Part shown: piece after piece, positions 63,101-64,000 of the stretch | Layout of the letters: every line of letters starts with the position of its first letter | How positions within the stretch are numbered: position 1 is the first letter of the stretch | Assembly (NCBI RefSeq): GCF_002874965.1 | Contig: NZ_CP025624.1 | Location: 4,650,001-4,714,000, forward strand | Length of the DNA: 64,000 bases | Reading direction: 5' to 3' | Origin: Pseudomonas sp. NC02 | GTDB taxonomy: Bacteria > Pseudomonadota > Gammaproteobacteria > Pseudomonadales > Pseudomonadaceae | The notes under the pieces: model-generated | Databases searched by the model: none | What the model was told of the DNA's origin: nothing | Seen by the model: only the letters and a program-made list of their open reading frames with translations | Translations under genes and position numbers: made by a program

Positions 63101-64000
63101 GTTCGAAGGATCCACGACGACTTGCGGGTCGCTGTCGGCAAAGGCGCTGACGTCGGTATCCAGCAGCAGGGTTTTCACGCCGTCAGGCACCGGTAATTGA
63201 CCAGCCAGCGACGCCTGGGCCAGCAGCAGCTGGATGCCGCTGTCTTGCATCATGTAGGCCAGGCGGTCCTGCGGGTAGGTTGGGTCGAGCGGCACATAGG
63301 CGCCGCCGGCCTTGAGGATCGCCAGCAGGCCGACGATCATCTCGATACCCCGCTCCGCGGCCAGGCCCACCAGCACGTCCGGCCCCACGCCGTGAGCGAT
63401 CAACTGATGCGCACGGCGGTTGGCCTGGGCATTCAGTTCGGCGTAGGTCAGGGTCTGGCCGTTGCAACGCAGGGCCACGGCGTCAGGCCGTTGACGGGCC
63501 TGCTCGGCGATCAGTTGATGGGCGCAGGTGTCGCTTGGGAAGCTGCGCGGGCCGGGGTTCCACTGGGCGATGTTGTGCTGTTGCTCGGTCGCGTCCAGCA
63601 GCGGCAATTCCCCGATGCGCCGTTGCGGATCGGCGACGATACCGTGCAGCAGGTTCAGCCAGTGAGCGGCCATACGCTGTGCAGTGCTTGCGTCGAACAG
63701 GTCGGTGGCGTAAGTGAGGGTTGCACTGAGCTCGCCGTCGGCGTCCAGGGTGTCGAGGGTCAAGTCGAACTGGGCGGTACGGCTTTCCCACTCCTGGGCC
63801 TTGATCACCAGCCCCGGCAGTTGCGGGATGGCTTGGCGGCCGGCGCTCTGGTGGTTGTACAACACCTGAAACAACGGGCTATGGCTCAGGTTGCGCTCAG
63901 GGCGCAAGGCTTCGACCAATTGCTCGAACGGGAGGTCCTGATGCGCCTCGGCGCCCAGTGCCGCCGTCTTGACCTGTTGCAGCAGTTCGCTGAAACGCTG
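57158..64000 (-). CDS. Pyoverdine NRPS, 5' part beyond the window (PvdI/J-type)
   Basis: 2,280 residues are visible and the frame is open to base 64,000, so the start lies outside. Domain order seen: C (last part)-A-T-E, then C-A-T to the stop. The leading C fragment (AHQDLPFEQLVEALRP) belongs to the L-accepting type. Landmarks: first A core (YTSGSTGNPKG) near 63,075, its carrier Ser near 61,900, E motif HHLAVDGVSW near 61,350, D-accepting C motif HHILMDGWS near 59,940, second A core near 58,535, and last carrier GGHSL near 57,350. The stop TGA shares its last base with the next NRPS start, so the two proteins are coupled and should dock in this order. Pockets suggest D-Thr, then Gln or Glu. 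Confidence 0.92.
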   Translation of the reverse strand, partial: QRFSELLQQVKTAALGAEAHQDLPFEQLVEALRPERNLSHSPLFQVLYNHQSAGRQAIPQLPGLVIKAQEWESRTAQFDLTLDTLDADGELSATLTYATDLFDASTAQRMAAHWLNLLHGIVADPQRRIGELPLLDATEQQHNIAQWNPGPRSFPSDTCAHQLIAEQARQRPDAVALRCNGQTLTYAELNAQANRRAHQLIAHGVGPDVLVGLAAERGIEMIVGLLAILKAGGAYVPLDPTYPQDRLAYMMQDSGIQLLLAQASLAGQLPVPDGVKTLLLDTDVSAFADSDPQVVVDPSNLAYVIYTSGSTGNPKGTLLAHHNILRLFAATEPWFGFGPQDVWSLFHSYAFDFSVWEIFGALLHGGELLIVPYDVSRSPQEFLDLLCDAGVTVLNQTPSAFKQLMHVACTDSRANALRYVVFGGEALDVKSLRPWFERFGDSAPQLINMYGITETTVHVTYRPLSVADLELDASSPIGEPIADLSWYLLDGELNPVAKGCIGELYVGRAGLARGYLKRGDLTALRFIPDPFGESGARLYRTGDLAQYRSDGVIEYIGRIDHQVKIRGFRIELGEIEARLNALAAVREAVVLAQEGLNGQQLVAYVIPAQGAEDAGALKAQLKADLPDYMVPTHLLFLNEWPLTANGKLDRRALPQPDASQVQHEYVAPQSALEQQIATVWQDVLKLERVGLTDNFFELGGDSIISIQVVSRARQSGIRFSPKDLFQHQTVQALATVAQTGDQLQVIDQAAVQGPALLLPIQQAYFADAIPQRHHYNQSVLLQPARALQAALVEQALQALVLHHDALRVIFNESAEGWSASHRDASMRNDLLWVRPVADAGALEVLANQAQRSLNLQTGPLLRAVLATLDDGTQRLLLVIHHLAVDGVSWRILFDDLQTAYNQLLAGQALQLPAKTSSVKAFAEQLQAHARSAQLQQQLAYWQAQLQGAPADLPCLNPEASPQNGQAITVHTRLDKHLTRQLLQEAPAAYRTQVNDLLLTALARVVCRWTGHASTLIQLEGHGREELFANIDLTRTVGWFTSMFPVQLSPAAALGDSIKSIKQGLRSIPDKGVGFGALRFLGDEASRSALQALPVPRITFNYLGQFDASFDKEQGALFSPASESAGEEQCAMAPLGNWLSLNGRVFDGALSLGWTFSHQQFEQATIQQLADDYAVELALLIGHCCDPANHGMTPSDFPLASFTQPQLDNLGLAARSVDDIYPLAPMQQGMLFHSLYEHGSGQYINQMCLDIDGLDPQRFEAAWQAAVDAHDILRSSFIWEGSEQPVQVVHKQVRVPFTALDWSTRTDAPQALVELASSERDQGFDLALAPLLRLVLVKTAEQRYHLIYTHHHILMDGWSNSQLLGEVLQRYDGQVLPRPAGRYRDYIAWLQGRDAKASETFWRAQLHALDAPTRLAENRFAAPQPAVETSHASLYHSLSQQQTQRLGEFARQQKVTLNTVVQAAWLLLLQHYTGHDTVAFGATVSGRPGELKGVEQQIGLFINTLPVIASPRPEQSVTSLLQQLQARNVALREHEHTPLFEIQRWAGQGGEGLFDTLLVFENYPLAEALQAQAPSGLSFGTVGNQEQTNFPLTLAVNLNETLSLHFTYAHAAFHTHTIQRLAEQVEHVLAQMVSLAADRSLGDIDLVGAATRAVLLRDWNATAVPATDPRHVHQWFESQARRTPDAPALLADQASLTYAQLNLRANRLAHALIERGVGPDVLVGLCMPRCVQMVVGLLAILKAGGAYVPLDPAYPQDRLMYMVEDSGIALLLTETSIQPYFADVAVDCLLLDALPERFDGYGEHEPSVTVDSQNLAYVIYTSGSTGKPKGVTIRHGALSNHMEWMQGCLKLDHSDRVLQKTAISFDASVWEFWLPLMSGAQLVLAAPQLNLDLTTLWVEVERWGISVLQMAPSLLQALLPLATREHLASLRLLLCGGEALSAHLSRQVLGLFDGELRNLYGPTEATIDTSSHAVAATVEDDGRIIAIGRPINNVRTYVLDGALQPCAVGAIGELYIGGESLARGYHQRPGLTAERFVPDPFGESAAARLYRTGDLVRHAENGVIEYIGRIDHQVKIRGLRIELGEIEARLHAQPEVRDAVVLARETATGTSLVGWLVSQDSSLDRAAEARLSEQLKARLAQQMPDFMVPTHLVFLDQLPLTPNGKLDRKALPAPDTRALHSAYLAPQSDLECKVAAIWQGVLNVEQVGLADDFFELGGHSLLVVNVVSRLQLELGMKLTPQLIFQFPVLGAFVAQLEQTGTSMSTSKLSKLEALLDEFEEV
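57161..60410 (-). other. NRPS module: C-A-T, predicted glutamine or glutamate
   Basis: Boundaries are approximate. Pocket from FDASVWEFW, SVLQMAPS, LCGGEA and LYGPTEATID reads D-A-W-Q-L-G-L-I-D-K, close to the D-A-W-Q-F-G-L-I-D-K code I associate with Gln/Glu in Pseudomonas synthetases. There is no epimerase, so an L residue passes to the glycine module. The C domain is of the D-accepting type, as the D-Thr module requires. Confidence 0.65.
60411..64000 (-). other. NRPS module: (C)-A-T-E, predicted D-threonine
   Basis: Right boundary is the window edge; left is approximate. Pocket from FDFSVWEIF, TVLNQTPS, VFGGEA and MYGITETTVH gives D-F-W-N-V-G-M-V-H-K, the threonine code with one conservative change. 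With the epimerase following, D-Thr (D-allo-Thr if C-alpha is inverted from L-Thr) is expected. The upstream residue should be L or glycine by C-domain type. Confidence 0.82.

Noticed and set aside
44829..64000. Repeated blocks in the NRPS genes as tandem DNA duplications
   Set aside because: Similarity follows the conserved A, T, C and E core motifs. By eye I cannot show module duplication beyond that; the repetition is still a risk for assembly errors.

Overview
The window looks like a chromosomal segment of a fluorescent Pseudomonas of the P. fluorescens group. It is GC-rich and packed with paired REP-type repeats. It carries the branched-chain keto-acid dehydrogenase operon under BkdR, the ErcA/ErcS/ErbR regulatory set, and most of a pyoverdine siderophore locus in nearly the P. 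aeruginosa gene order. I see no tRNA, rRNA, CRISPR array, insertion sequence, integrase or phage gene.

Layout, bases 1-25,000 (housekeeping and catabolism). An EmrAB-type efflux pair lies at the left edge, the HlyD partner being cut off. Next come a 0.65-kb repeat-filled gap, a DASS-family anion transporter, ErcS-like and ErcA genes facing the ErbR/AgmR response regulator, and a sulfide module (TauE-type permease, SQR-like flavoprotein, divergent persulfide-dioxygenase-like enzyme). Then follow bkdR facing bkdA1-A2-B-lpdV, a branched-chain aminotransferase, a tandem-GNAT protein, and an arginine/ornithine block (CtlX-type hydrolase, ornithine cyclodeaminase, polar amino-acid ABC transporter, Lrp-type regulator).

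Bases 25,000-27,200 hold a translationally coupled pair: a radical SAM protein with a C-terminal helix-hairpin-helix-like region, and a DUF4130-type protein. The pair is annotated elsewhere as putative DNA modification/repair and has no settled function.

Bases 27,200-64,000 hold the pyoverdine locus: pvdA, fpvI, pvdR-pvdT-opmQ, pvdP, pvdM-pvdN-pvdO, pvdE, fpvA, a stand-alone alpha/beta hydrolase, and two very large NRPS genes running in from the right edge. Five sites match the PvdS promoter pattern TAAAT-N16-CGT exactly, ahead of pvdA, pvdR, pvdP, pvdM and pvdE; a Fur-like site precedes fpvI. Compared with the P. aeruginosa order, fpvR and pvdF are missing from their usual places.

How it works together: PvdA makes N5-hydroxyornithine; the NRPSs assemble the peptide in the cytoplasm; PvdE exports the precursor; PvdN, PvdO, PvdP and PvdM mature the chromophore and side chain in the periplasm; PvdRT-OpmQ secretes or recycles the product; FpvA takes up the ferric form and signals through FpvI. 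The adenylation pockets in the window read D-Thr, Gln (or Glu), Gly, D-Ser and a probable hydroxyornithine. The last NRPS ends in an epimerase domain with no thioesterase, which is the most unusual feature here.
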